Below the pieces are notes generated by a model. That model was given only the letters and a program-made list of their open reading frames with translations. It was not told the DNA's origin and searched no databases. The position numbers and the translations under genes were made by a program. 9,793 bases of DNA from Calditrichota bacterium (GTDB lineage Bacteria > Zixibacteria > MSB-5A5 > GN15 > FEB-12), in assembly GCA_030641085.1 (NCBI GenBank), contig DAOWIC010000025.1:1-9793 (forward strand), written 5' to 3'. Shown in pieces: positions 1 through 5,694 of this stretch. Every line of letters begins with the position of its first letter. The first letter of the stretch is position 1.

Positions 1-478
1 AGAGCAGTTCCTGCCGCACCGCCATCCAGTTCTTCCGGGTGCCGTAGCCGCGTTGGTTGCGCATGCTGATAAACGAACGCGACTTAAACTCCGTGGCCGC
101 CATCATCGCCATAAACTGCCCAAGCGGCTGGAAATGATCGTTCTGGTCCGCCCCCAGCCAGACATAGAGCGCGGCGTCGCTGGCAAGCAGTTCCCGGGTG
201 ACGTCCACCCAGCGACGGCACCACGCGACAAATTCATCGACCAATTGTCGCCGGAACGTGACCAGATTGTAGGGCGGGTCGTGAATCGCCAGGCAGGGGC
301 GCTCGACGCCGACCAGTTCCTGCACGAAAACCGCATCGACAGCATCGCCGCAGCCGACCGTGTGCCGACCCAGCGGATCATGCCAGATATCACCCGGCTG
401 CAGGCGGCAATACGGCACAAGCATGGCGCGGGTATCATCTGACCTAAGATCGAGCCGAGGTAACGAATCGGAGTTCAT
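1..478 (-). CDS. DNA methyltransferase (DPPY type), N-terminal part, cut by window edge
   Basis: The reading frame is open from an ATG at 478-476 to the window edge, giving 159 codons with no stop. Residues 67-71 read DPPYN, the catalytic motif IV of amino-methyltransferases that use S-adenosylmethionine to methylate adenine N6 (or cytosine N4) in DNA. Residues 39-45 (HTVGCGD) resemble the segment that precedes motif IV in site-specific DNA modification methylases, and 139-150 (MRNQRGYGTRKN) matches the conserved RNxRGYG region after it. The AdoMet-binding motif, expected in the C-terminal half for this order, lies outside the window. No good Shine-Dalgarno precedes the ATG; Met19 (424-422) is an alternative start. 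No restriction endonuclease is visible, so it could be an orphan or prophage-type methylase or half of an R-M system. Target sequence unknown. Confidence 0.85.
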   Translation of the reverse strand, partial: MNSDSLPRLDLRSDDTRAMLVPYCRLQPGDIWHDPLGRHTVGCGDAVDAVFVQELVGVERPCLAIHDPPYNLVTFRRQLVDEFVAWCRRWVDVTRELLASDAALYVWLGADQNDHFQPLGQFMAMMAATEFKSRSFISMRNQRGYGTRKNWMAVRQELL

Positions 479-541
479 GGTTGAAATAAAGCCGTCGGCG
501 TGGTGGATTCAACTAAAACTGAGGCGGCGCCTGCGGGGCAC

Positions 542-571
542 AAAAAAGCCGGATTGATTTCTCAATCCGGC
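542..571 (-). terminator. Intrinsic terminator of the 592-1167 gene
   Basis: A perfect 10-bp stem (548-557 with 562-571) with a 4-nt loop is followed, reading the minus strand, by six U. It begins 21 bases past the stop of the exported-protein gene and also separates that gene from the methylase. From 549 to 571 it is identical to the terminator at 1327-1349. Confidence 0.9.
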
Positions 572-591
572 GGGACTTATCGATATACCCG

Positions 592-1167
592 TCAGTACAT
601 CATTACTGAAACACCACATGACATCTGCACGTGAGTATACTCTCCCTCAGTGTCGGGAGCAAAGCTGATCCCGGATGAAAGACTGCCATAGAAGTGCCAG
701 TGACGCCGGAACATATAGCCACCTCCGATCAGGATGCCGGGTCCGAAATCGTTACTCGCCTCTTCCGTGTCGTAATAGGTCCAGTCCTGAATTCCTATCC
801 CGCCCGTCAGAAAGTAGCTTTTCATGTATCGTCTGAAAAAGTGGTAATAGCCGACGCCAGTAAACCCCTGACCAATTACTTTGGCCTCACCCGGAGTCCC
901 TCTCCAAGATTCTTCATCTCGATATAATACCCCATCGTGCAGGAATGCTATCATGTTCTTATTATTCCAGGCCCATCCCGCCAAAAAACTGACGCTGATA
1001 CCGGGGCTGGCATTCGACAGGTGAGAGCCGGATTGAGCCGTGCTCACCATCGGTGCAAAACCGAGTCCAAACCCGAGCACAAAGCCCTGACGCTCATCGT
1101 CAAACGCCGATGACGATGAGACCAGCAGAAAGATCAGCATCACTGCCGATAGCATTACTCGTTTCAC
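592..1167 (-). CDS. Exported beta-barrel-like protein, paralog 1
   Basis: A 191-residue protein with a clear Sec signal peptide: MKR, then a hydrophobic core and SSSSA|F, with cleavage predicted near residue 21. The mature part is rich in Gly and aromatics with alternating hydrophobic residues (GFVLGFGLGF, GQGFTGVGYYHFF, GGGYMF) and ends in aromatic Tyr, as expected of a small outer-membrane beta-barrel. No named family is recognised. It aligns along its whole length with the neighbour at 1370-1954 (shared elements include GVGYYH, TGGIG, QDW and the GGGY..RHW..YGSLS segment), so the two arose by duplication. The start is a GTG at 1167, chosen because it aligns with the MKR of the paralog; AAGGA lies 3 nt upstream. 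ATG at 1155 is an alternative. It has its own promoter and terminator, so it is probably monocistronic. Confidence 0.8.
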   Translation of the reverse strand: MKRVMLSAVMLIFLLVSSSSAFDDERQGFVLGFGLGFAPMVSTAQSGSHLSNASPGISVSFLAGWAWNNKNMIAFLHDGVLYRDEESWRGTPGEAKVIGQGFTGVGYYHFFRRYMKSYFLTGGIGIQDWTYYDTEEASNDFGPGILIGGGYMFRRHWHFYGSLSSGISFAPDTEGEYTHVQMSCGVSVMMY

Positions 1168-1216
1168 GTATCCTTGCGCGTACAGGTGAAAGATTGATCA
1201 GGGGTAATTCGCCCAT

Positions 1217-1245
1217 AACATAGCATCAGAAATCCACAATGGCAA
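1217..1245 (-). promoter_or_regulatory. Candidate sigma70-type promoter for paralog 1
   Basis: On the minus strand, TTGCCA (1245-1240), a 17-nt spacer and TATGTT (1222-1217) lie about 50 nt upstream of the GTG start at 1167. Five of six -35 bases and four of six -10 bases match consensus. Predicted from spacing and consensus only. Confidence 0.45.
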
Positions 1246-1319
1246 GCGGCAAATTGACTGCTCGATCCTCAAACAAGAACCAGCCTGAGGACACAGACGC
1301 CGTGAGACAATCTGGACAC

Positions 1320-1348
1320 AAAAAAACCGGATTGATTTCTCAATCCGG
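1320..1348 (-). terminator. Intrinsic terminator of the 1370-1954 gene
   Basis: A 9-bp perfect stem (1327-1335 with 1340-1348) and 4-nt loop are followed on the minus strand by seven U (1326-1320). It lies 21 bases past the stop of the upstream paralog and is nearly identical to the terminator after the second copy, so gene and terminator seem to have been duplicated as a unit. Confidence 0.9.
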
Positions 1349-1369
1349 CTCTGTCTTGAATCGGTTTGA

Positions 1370-1954
1370 TTAAAATGCTACGGCAGAGATCGTGAACATG
1401 AGTTGTGTATGGCTATAGTCTATTTCTCCAAAAAACGGATCGGTGTAGCTGGTCTTGCCAAAGGACAGGCTGCCGTATACCTGCCAATGGCGGGCAAACT
1501 CGTAGCCGCCTCCCACCAGGAAACCGCCGCCGACATCATTGCTCTCGACATCCTCATCCAGCGAGCTCCAGTCCTGCACTCCGATACCGCCGGTAATGAA
1601 GAACGATTTTCCGACCGGACCGAAATAGTGGTAGTAGCCGACACCGCTGAATCCCTGAACGATACTGATCGACTTGGTGGTCGTGCCAAGATCGAAATCC
1701 TCACTGTAGATAATACCATCACGCAAGAAGACGATCATATTCTGCTCATCCCAAGCATAGCCGATAATGAAATTTATCGCCAGCCCGCTCTTGTCGTAAT
1801 CATCTGCAGGGAAGTCGTCAATACTCACCTTGGCCACCGGCCCGAAACCGAGCCCGCCGCCAAGAACAAATCCCCTGCGCTCTCCGTCAAACGCCGAGGC
1901 GGATGCTGCCAGAACAAGCACCATCACCGCCAATAATATTACTGTGCGCTTCAT
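1370..1954 (-). CDS. Exported beta-barrel-like protein, paralog 2
   Basis: A 194-residue protein with a signal peptide (MKRTVILLAVM, then ...AASASA|F, cleavage near residue 21). The mature domain has the beta-strand-like pattern of its neighbour (GFVLGGGLGFGP, QGFSGVGYYHYF, FITGGIGVQDW, GGGYEFARHW) and ends in Phe, the usual C-terminal residue of outer-membrane barrels. The frame stays open to 2011, but GGGAGG at 1959-1964 places the start at the ATG at 1954 (4-nt spacing) or the adjacent ATG at 1957; the upstream extension is not credible. Function unknown; likely envelope-located. Differences from paralog 1 concentrate in loop-like stretches after residue 35 and around 80-90, with strands and turns conserved, consistent with a barrel scaffold with variable loops. 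Confidence 0.8.
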   Translation of the reverse strand: MKRTVILLAVMVLVLAASASAFDGERRGFVLGGGLGFGPVAKVSIDDFPADDYDKSGLAINFIIGYAWDEQNMIVFLRDGIIYSEDFDLGTTTKSISIVQGFSGVGYYHYFGPVGKSFFITGGIGVQDWSSLDEDVESNDVGGGFLVGGGYEFARHWQVYGSLSFGKTSYTDPFFGEIDYSHTQLMFTISAVAF

Positions 1955-2021
1955 CATACCTCCCGTACCCAGGCAAGCTGTGTAGGTTTTAATTAGGATT
2001 AATTCGAGCATACGTTAGGGT

Positions 2022-2132
2022 ATGTTGAAATTTCGAGCAAGTTTAAAATTGGCCCATTTGCTCGGTCTATTGTTCGTGCTGTCGGTCGCATTGAACGCAG
2101 TCCAGAGCAACAGCAACCATTGCCCGGGATGA
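2022..2132 (+). CDS. Possible 36-residue hydrophobic small ORF
   Basis: ATG at 2022 opens a 36-codon frame with a basic start (MLKFRASLK), a hydrophobic stretch (LLGLLFVLSVAL) and a short polar end finishing HCPG. This is the profile of a signal peptide or single-TM microprotein, or of the 5' remnant of an exported protein. A weak AGGG sits 1-4 nt before the ATG, too close for good use. The next reading frame stays open downstream to about 2272 with a Pro/Arg-rich translation, so a frameshifted remnant is possible. No family recognised; it may simply be chance. Confidence 0.2.
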   Translation: MLKFRASLKLAHLLGLLFVLSVALNAVQSNSNHCPG

Positions 2133-2402
2133 ATCCATCCCGTAATCCGAACCGGCCTCCAGGCCGAAGATCGGGCAGGCGCACGCACAACCGGCCATAT
2201 CCGCAAGGTGATACCGACTCAGAACGGGCCGGACCGGCCACCGGCGACCAGTCAGGCCGTGTAATACACTAATCACCAAGCGGTTACGACGCAACGTGCG
2301 ACTCCAGCTTGGGCCGGCAAAATCTTTTTTAAATCGGCGCTTTTGTAAGGCGTTAGAATGCATTATCTTCTAGGGCAGACGTAGATAGCGCTGTCGTATT
2401 AT
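2133..2402. other. Non-coding stretch with short hairpins
   Basis: No convincing gene is seen between the divergent genes here. GC-rich inverted repeats occur, including GGGATG/CATCCC at 2126-2141 and CGGCCT/AGGCCG at 2153-2166, neither followed by a U-run. The open frames crossing it have biased, low-complexity translations (Arg/Pro/Ser-rich) and no family resemblance. It should hold the upstream parts of the promoters for the genes at 1954 and 2439; a structured RNA cannot be excluded but no known class is recognised. Confidence 0.4.
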
Positions 2403-2430
2403 TTGTGAATCGTCTATTTTTTTATATAAT
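2403..2430 (+). promoter_or_regulatory. Promoter of the HIT/aconitase-like operon, probably leaderless
   Basis: TTGTGA (2403-2408), a 16-nt T-rich spacer and a perfect TATAAT (2425-2430) stand before the ATG at 2439. Only 8 nt separate the -10 box from the start codon, so transcription would begin on or next to the A of ATG. No Shine-Dalgarno is present, which agrees with a leaderless mRNA. Confidence 0.65.
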
Positions 2431-2438
2431 ATGGTGTT

Positions 2439-2927
2439 ATGGCTGATAAAATGATCTGGGCGCCCTGGCGGGCCGGTTTTGTACTTGGGAAAAAAGAGAA
2501 GGGGTGCATTTTTTGCAAGCGCCAGAGGATGAAGGATTCGATAAAGAACCTTATCCTCTATCGTGGAAACAAGTGCTTCGTTATTCTTAATAAATTTCCC
2601 TACAACTCCGGACATACTTTGATCGTGCCTAACCGTCATGTCGGCCAGGTTGAAAAACTGACGACCGAGGAATCGATCGAGTTTTTCGAGTTAACCCGCC
2701 ACACCGTGACCATAATGAAAAAGACGCTCAAACCCGGGTCACTCAATCTGGGCATGAATCTCGGGCGAAGCTCCGGTGCGGGCATTCCCGGACATCTTCA
2801 CATGCATGTGGTTCCCCGCTGGCAAGGCGACACCAACTTCATGCCGATTATCGGCAAGACCGACGTTGTCTCGGTTCCCCTGGAACCGGTGTATGAAGCG
2901 ATGAGATCGGAGTTCGCCAAATTATGA
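2439..2927 (+). CDS. HIT-family nucleotide hydrolase/phosphorylase (Ap4A-phosphorylase-like)
   Basis: A 162-residue histidine-triad protein. The HIT motif HLHMHVVPRW spans residues 119-128, with His119, His121 and His123; the middle His-x-His forms the nucleophile that attacks the alpha-phosphate of nucleotide conjugates. The N-terminal IWAPWR (6-11) and C23-x-x-C26 (GCIFC) are hallmarks of the zinc-binding bacterial branch related to Ap4A phosphorylases, and GHTLIVPNRHV (58-68) is the standard second conserved block. Length is normal for this branch. Likely substrates are dinucleoside polyphosphates or AMP conjugates in the cytoplasm; the exact substrate is not readable. The stop overlaps the start of the next gene (ATGA), so the two are translationally coupled. 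Met5 is a possible alternative start, but Met1 fits the leaderless promoter. Confidence 0.93.
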   Translation: MADKMIWAPWRAGFVLGKKEKGCIFCKRQRMKDSIKNLILYRGNKCFVILNKFPYNSGHTLIVPNRHVGQVEKLTTEESIEFFELTRHTVTIMKKTLKPGSLNLGMNLGRSSGAGIPGHLHMHVVPRWQGDTNFMPIIGKTDVVSVPLEPVYEAMRSEFAKL

Positions 2928-4546
2928 GCCCGCGCAAGAAGACGCCCACCAAAGCTGAACTTCTCCAGCTCCAGAAGCTTTACAAGACCGATGAAAAGAT
3001 CGGCGAGCGTCTGGGCGGGGTACCGGCCTATCTGGTTGCCTACTGGCGGCGCAAGAAGGGCGTGCCGAAACATTCGTTGCCCAAGTTTTCGCAGAAGGAG
3101 ATCCAGAATCTCTGGGAGCGCTTTGGCGACGATGACAAGTGCGGGCTGGAGTTGGGTATCTCCAAAGCGGCGTTTTACAACTGGCGGCGGCGATACGGCA
3201 TTAAAGAAAAACCGGCGTTCTTGAAGCTCGAGCAACTCGAGTTGAACTTCCCCGGCTTGAAACTGCAGGCCGGAAGTTCGTCGCTTTACGGCGAGCAGAC
3301 GGTGGCGCAAAAGATCATCGCTCGCATTGTCGATCAAGAGAAGGTCGAGATCGGTCAAACATTGTCGATTGAACCGGACCTGATTGTCTCCCACAGTAAC
3401 ACCGGCCAGGTGATTGAACAGTTCCGTCGGTCCGGCAGCGAATATGTCTGGAACCCGAACAAAATCATGATCGCCCCCGGCACCTGTCCGACGGAGAACG
3501 GCGCCAATTCCGCCGGCACGACCAAAATAGTGCGCGAGTTTGTCAAACGCCAGGGGATCAAAAACTATTTCGATATTTCCGAGGGTTCCTGCCACCAGGT
3601 CGCGATTGAAAAGGGCCAGGTGCTGCCCGGCCAGTTGGTGGTGGGCACCGATAATTACGCGACATCCTACGGTTGTCTGGCGGCAATCGCCACCGGCATC
3701 GAAATCAAACAGGCGGCCTCGGTATGGGTTGATGGACGGCTGGAATTTAAGGTGCCGACGACGGTGCGAATCGATATCAACGGCCGTCGCGCGCGTGGTG
3801 TATACGCCAAGGATATCGCCCTGTCGATTATGAAGCAACTGGCCGAGGTTGATATCAAGGGGAAGGCTATCGAATACTACGGCCGCGCGGTCTCGCATAT
3901 GAGCGTCAGTGAGCGTTTCACGTTGGCCAATCTCGCGCTCGATCTTGGTGCCCGGGCGGCTGTCTGTCCCTTTGATTCCACCGTGCGTCGCTATCTTACC
4001 GGTCGCACAATGACCGCCTATAGCGCCGTGATCGCCGACCGTGACGCTGTCTACGAGGGCCTGTACCAGATCAACATCGATCACCTCGCGCCCCAGTTGC
4101 TCAAATCCGGCAAGTCGCCGGACGTGCGCCCTGTGGCCGACCTCGAGGGCATGTCGGTCCAACTGGTTGTCCTCGGTACCTGCTCCAACGGTCGGTTCGA
4201 CGATCTGAGGATTGCGGCGGATATCCTCAAGGGCCGCAAGCTCAACCCGGAATGCCGACTGTTAATCTACCCCGGCTCGCGCTCAATCTATCTGGAGGCA
4301 CTTAAGAAAGGTCTGATCCGTGTCTTCATCGAAGCGGGCGCGATTGTGATGCACCCCGGCTGCTGGCAGAGCTTGGACGAGAAGTCGTATCTCGCGCCGG
4401 GCGAACGGGCGCTGGCGACAACCAACGGCGCCTTCGGTAAGGCGTTCAATGCCATCGATGCTGAGGTCTATCTCTGTTCACCGGCCACTGCCGCCACCTC
4501 GGCCCTCAACGGCGCCATCACCGACCCGACCCGGTTTGTGAAGTAG
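2924..4546 (+). CDS. Aconitase/LeuC-like protein with N-terminal tandem HTH-like repeats, catalytic residues lost
   Basis: A 540-residue protein. Residues ~122-540 follow the large subunit of 3-isopropylmalate dehydratase/homoaconitase: GEQTVAQKI, SEGSCHQVAIEKG, GVYAKDI, GTCSNGRFDDLRIAA and SPATAATSALNG are all recognisable. Residues 1-110 are an extra basic domain with two similar HTH-like units (~9-49 and ~56-95), each ending in a WRR..G(V/I) recognition-helix-like segment. Key enzyme residues are altered. The cluster-ligand region keeps Cys420 and Cys480 at the usual 60-residue spacing, but the third Cys is Ser483 (PGCWQS). The DSH active-site motif is D243-N244-Y245. The two substrate-binding Arg of the NRNFxGR segment are Gly502 and Ala507. 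True LeuC is ~420-470 residues and pairs with LeuD, absent here. I infer a non-catalytic or altered-function paralog, possibly a DNA-binding sensor. Start by ATGA overlap with the HIT gene. Confidence 0.85.
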   Translation: MSPRKKTPTKAELLQLQKLYKTDEKIGERLGGVPAYLVAYWRRKKGVPKHSLPKFSQKEIQNLWERFGDDDKCGLELGISKAAFYNWRRRYGIKEKPAFLKLEQLELNFPGLKLQAGSSSLYGEQTVAQKIIARIVDQEKVEIGQTLSIEPDLIVSHSNTGQVIEQFRRSGSEYVWNPNKIMIAPGTCPTENGANSAGTTKIVREFVKRQGIKNYFDISEGSCHQVAIEKGQVLPGQLVVGTDNYATSYGCLAAIATGIEIKQAASVWVDGRLEFKVPTTVRIDINGRRARGVYAKDIALSIMKQLAEVDIKGKAIEYYGRAVSHMSVSERFTLANLALDLGARAAVCPFDSTVRRYLTGRTMTAYSAVIADRDAVYEGLYQINIDHLAPQLLKSGKSPDVRPVADLEGMSVQLVVLGTCSNGRFDDLRIAADILKGRKLNPECRLLIYPGSRSIYLEALKKGLIRVFIEAGAIVMHPGCWQSLDEKSYLAPGERALATTNGAFGKAFNAIDAEVYLCSPATAATSALNGAITDPTRFVK

Positions 4547-4555
4547 GCCGACGTT

Positions 4556-4585
4556 AAAAAAAACCGGGCCTCATGCGAGACCCGG
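4556..4585 (-). terminator. Intrinsic terminator between convergent genes
   Basis: A 9-position stem (4564-4572 with 4577-4585, one C-A mismatch) with a 4-nt loop is followed on the minus strand by eight U (4563-4556). It lies 31 bases past the peroxiredoxin stop. On the plus strand only a short ATTT follows, so it serves the minus-strand gene best and may attenuate the aconitase-like operon. Confidence 0.8.
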
Positions 4586-4615
4586 ATTTAGAAATCAAAT
4601 CTATTTCAATAGAGA

Positions 4616-5320
4616 TCAGTCAGTCGGTTTCCAAACTTTCCAGACTTTGCCAACCAGGTTCGGCCCCGGTTTAAGTGTCAGTCCTCCCGGTTCCCATCCG
4701 GCGGGTGTAGCCTCGCCGCCCTTGGTGGCGCGAACATGCTGAAACGCCTTGATCTGCCGGATCGTCTCCTTTAGATTACGCCCCACCGGCGGTGTCATGA
4801 CTTCCATCGCCTGCACCACGCCATCGGGATCGATAATAAACCGTCCCCGGAAATTAACGCCGGCGTTTTCATCGTACACACCGTAAACACGACCGAGATG
4901 CCCGCCACCGTCGGCGATCATCGGAAAGGGTATCCCACCCGGCACCATCTTGGACAACTCTTCCTCATCCCAAATCTTGTGAACAAAAGTCGAATCAACT
5001 GAACAGGCCATTACCTTTACATCGAGATCGGTCAACTCTTTGTGCGCGACAGCGACCGCTGCCAATTCTGTCGGTCAGACGAAGGTGAAATCGCCCGGAT
5101 AAAAACATAGCATAGCCCAATGACCGAGCGCGTCGGAGAGCTTGACATTGGTGAACTCCCCTTTCAGATAGGCCGGCGCTTCAAAATCGGGCGCTTTGTG
5201 TCCAACTTTTACCACCACTTTCGGTTCCTCCTTTCCAGCCGTCTCTTTCGGATCGGTCTCATCGACCTCTTCCCCCAACACACGGCCGGTCGGTCTGGCA
5301 CAACCTTTATTGTCTGCCAT
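4616..5320 (-). CDS. Selenocysteine-containing peroxiredoxin (AhpC/Prx1-like), UGA read-through at residue 82
   Basis: The two open halves flanking TGA at 5077-5075 form one continuous frame, 234 residues if UGA is read as Sec. The context is FYPGDFTFV-U-PTEL, and peroxiredoxins of this family have Cys exactly there (FTFVCPTE), the peroxidatic residue that reduces H2O2 and organic peroxides. Frame, spacing and downstream conservation (VMACSVDS, IPFPMIADGGGHLGRVYGV, FRGRFIIDPDGVV, PVGRNLKETIRQIKAFQ) are intact, so this is not a decayed gene. The resolving Cys of 2-Cys enzymes (VCPA..W) is Thr205 (ATPAGW), suggesting a one-redox-centre mechanism using an external thiol. Residues 1-33 are an unusual acidic extension with Cys7. 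Start at ATG 5320 is supported by AAAGGAG 5 nt upstream. The real stop is also TGA, so read-through must be site-specific. selA/B/C/D are not in the window. Confidence 0.88.
5048..5063 (-). promoter_or_regulatory. Candidate bacterial SECIS hairpin
   Basis: On the minus strand GGCAGC (5063-5058), loop GGUC (5057-5054) and GCUGUC (5053-5048) form a 6-bp stem with one G-U pair. The apical loop begins 17 nt after the UGA and starts with GG, matching the usual bacterial rules (loop roughly 16-37 nt downstream, G in the first two loop positions). A competing 6-bp helix (5073-5068 with 5052-5047) places its loop too near the UGA. Not tested by folding software. Confidence 0.6.
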
Positions 5321-5367
5321 GGTTACTCCTTTCCGGCTGGATACAGCCATCCGCCCCAGCCCTCTTC

Positions 5368-5399
5368 ATTGATAATCTCACCTATAATCGTTCATCAAT
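5368..5399. promoter_or_regulatory. Inverted repeat in the peroxiredoxin/tpx divergent region
   Basis: ATTGAT (5368-5373) and ATCAAT (5394-5399) flank an AT-rich core that includes TATAAT (5383-5388). The site lies 48-79 nt upstream of the selenoprotein start, where an operator for a redox regulator could lie. The rest of the 5321-5544 gap shows nothing definite. No match to a defined PerR, OxyR or Fur site is claimed. Confidence 0.25.
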
Positions 5400-5544
5400 C
5401 AAGCGATATTTGCTCTCAAACACCGTCAAAGCGGAAGAAATCAGTCGCCGGACATTTTGGCGTGAACCTTCGCGACCTAAACCTGTTGTGAGATTTTACA
5501 GACTACTAACAAACGCAGGTCAAATAATCGAAAAGGAACCAACA

Positions 5545-5694
5545 ATGGAACGTGCCAATGCTGTCACCATGGGTGGCAATCCGCTGACACTGGTCGGCCC
5601 CGAACTGAAAGTGGGCGACAAAGCTCCTGAGTTTACTCTCCTCGATGGCGCTGAAGAAGCTGGTAGATTGATGGGATCCCGCTGGAAATTATGA
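5545..5694 (+). pseudogene. tpx: Thiol peroxidase (tpx) remnant, N-terminal quarter only
   Basis: ATG at 5545, with AAGGA 7 nt upstream, starts a 49-residue frame. Residues 1-35 (MERANAVTMGGNPLTLVGPE, then LKVGDKAPEFTLLDG) match the N-terminus of Tpx, an atypical 2-Cys peroxiredoxin normally about 165 residues long. After LLDG the sequence turns unrelated (AEEAGRLMGSRWKL) and stops. The catalytic Cys region (SxDTPVCDTQ in intact enzymes) is absent from this frame and from the other two forward frames nearby, so neither one frameshift nor one stop explains it; the 3' three quarters were deleted or replaced. The stop overlaps by 6 nt the stop of the convergent membrane-protein gene, marking the join near 5650-5690. 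An intact start and RBS suggest recent loss, or an assembly join. Confidence 0.75.

Noticed and set aside
103..438. 111-codon minus-strand ORF overlapping the methylase
   Set aside because: Different frame from the DPPYN-containing one, Arg/Ser-rich and without family features; the true frame has no stop inside the window and so is easy to miss.
1403..1936. 177-codon plus-strand ORF
   Set aside because: Shadow of the signal-peptide-bearing beta-barrel gene on the other strand.
2798..4162. 454-codon open frame on the minus strand
   Set aside because: It lies antisense inside the HIT and aconitase-like genes, whose family motifs are unmistakable on the plus strand; the antisense product has no recognisable domain and is a codon-bias shadow.
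4616..5350. Peroxiredoxin as a nonsense-mutated pseudogene split into two ORFs
   Set aside because: The stop is UGA exactly at the invariant Cys, flanks are fully conserved and a SECIS-like hairpin follows; selenocysteine is the simpler reading.
5410..5544. N-terminal extension of the tpx frame
   Set aside because: Extension does not resemble Tpx, while the ATG at 5545 has a good RBS and begins the canonical Tpx N-terminus.
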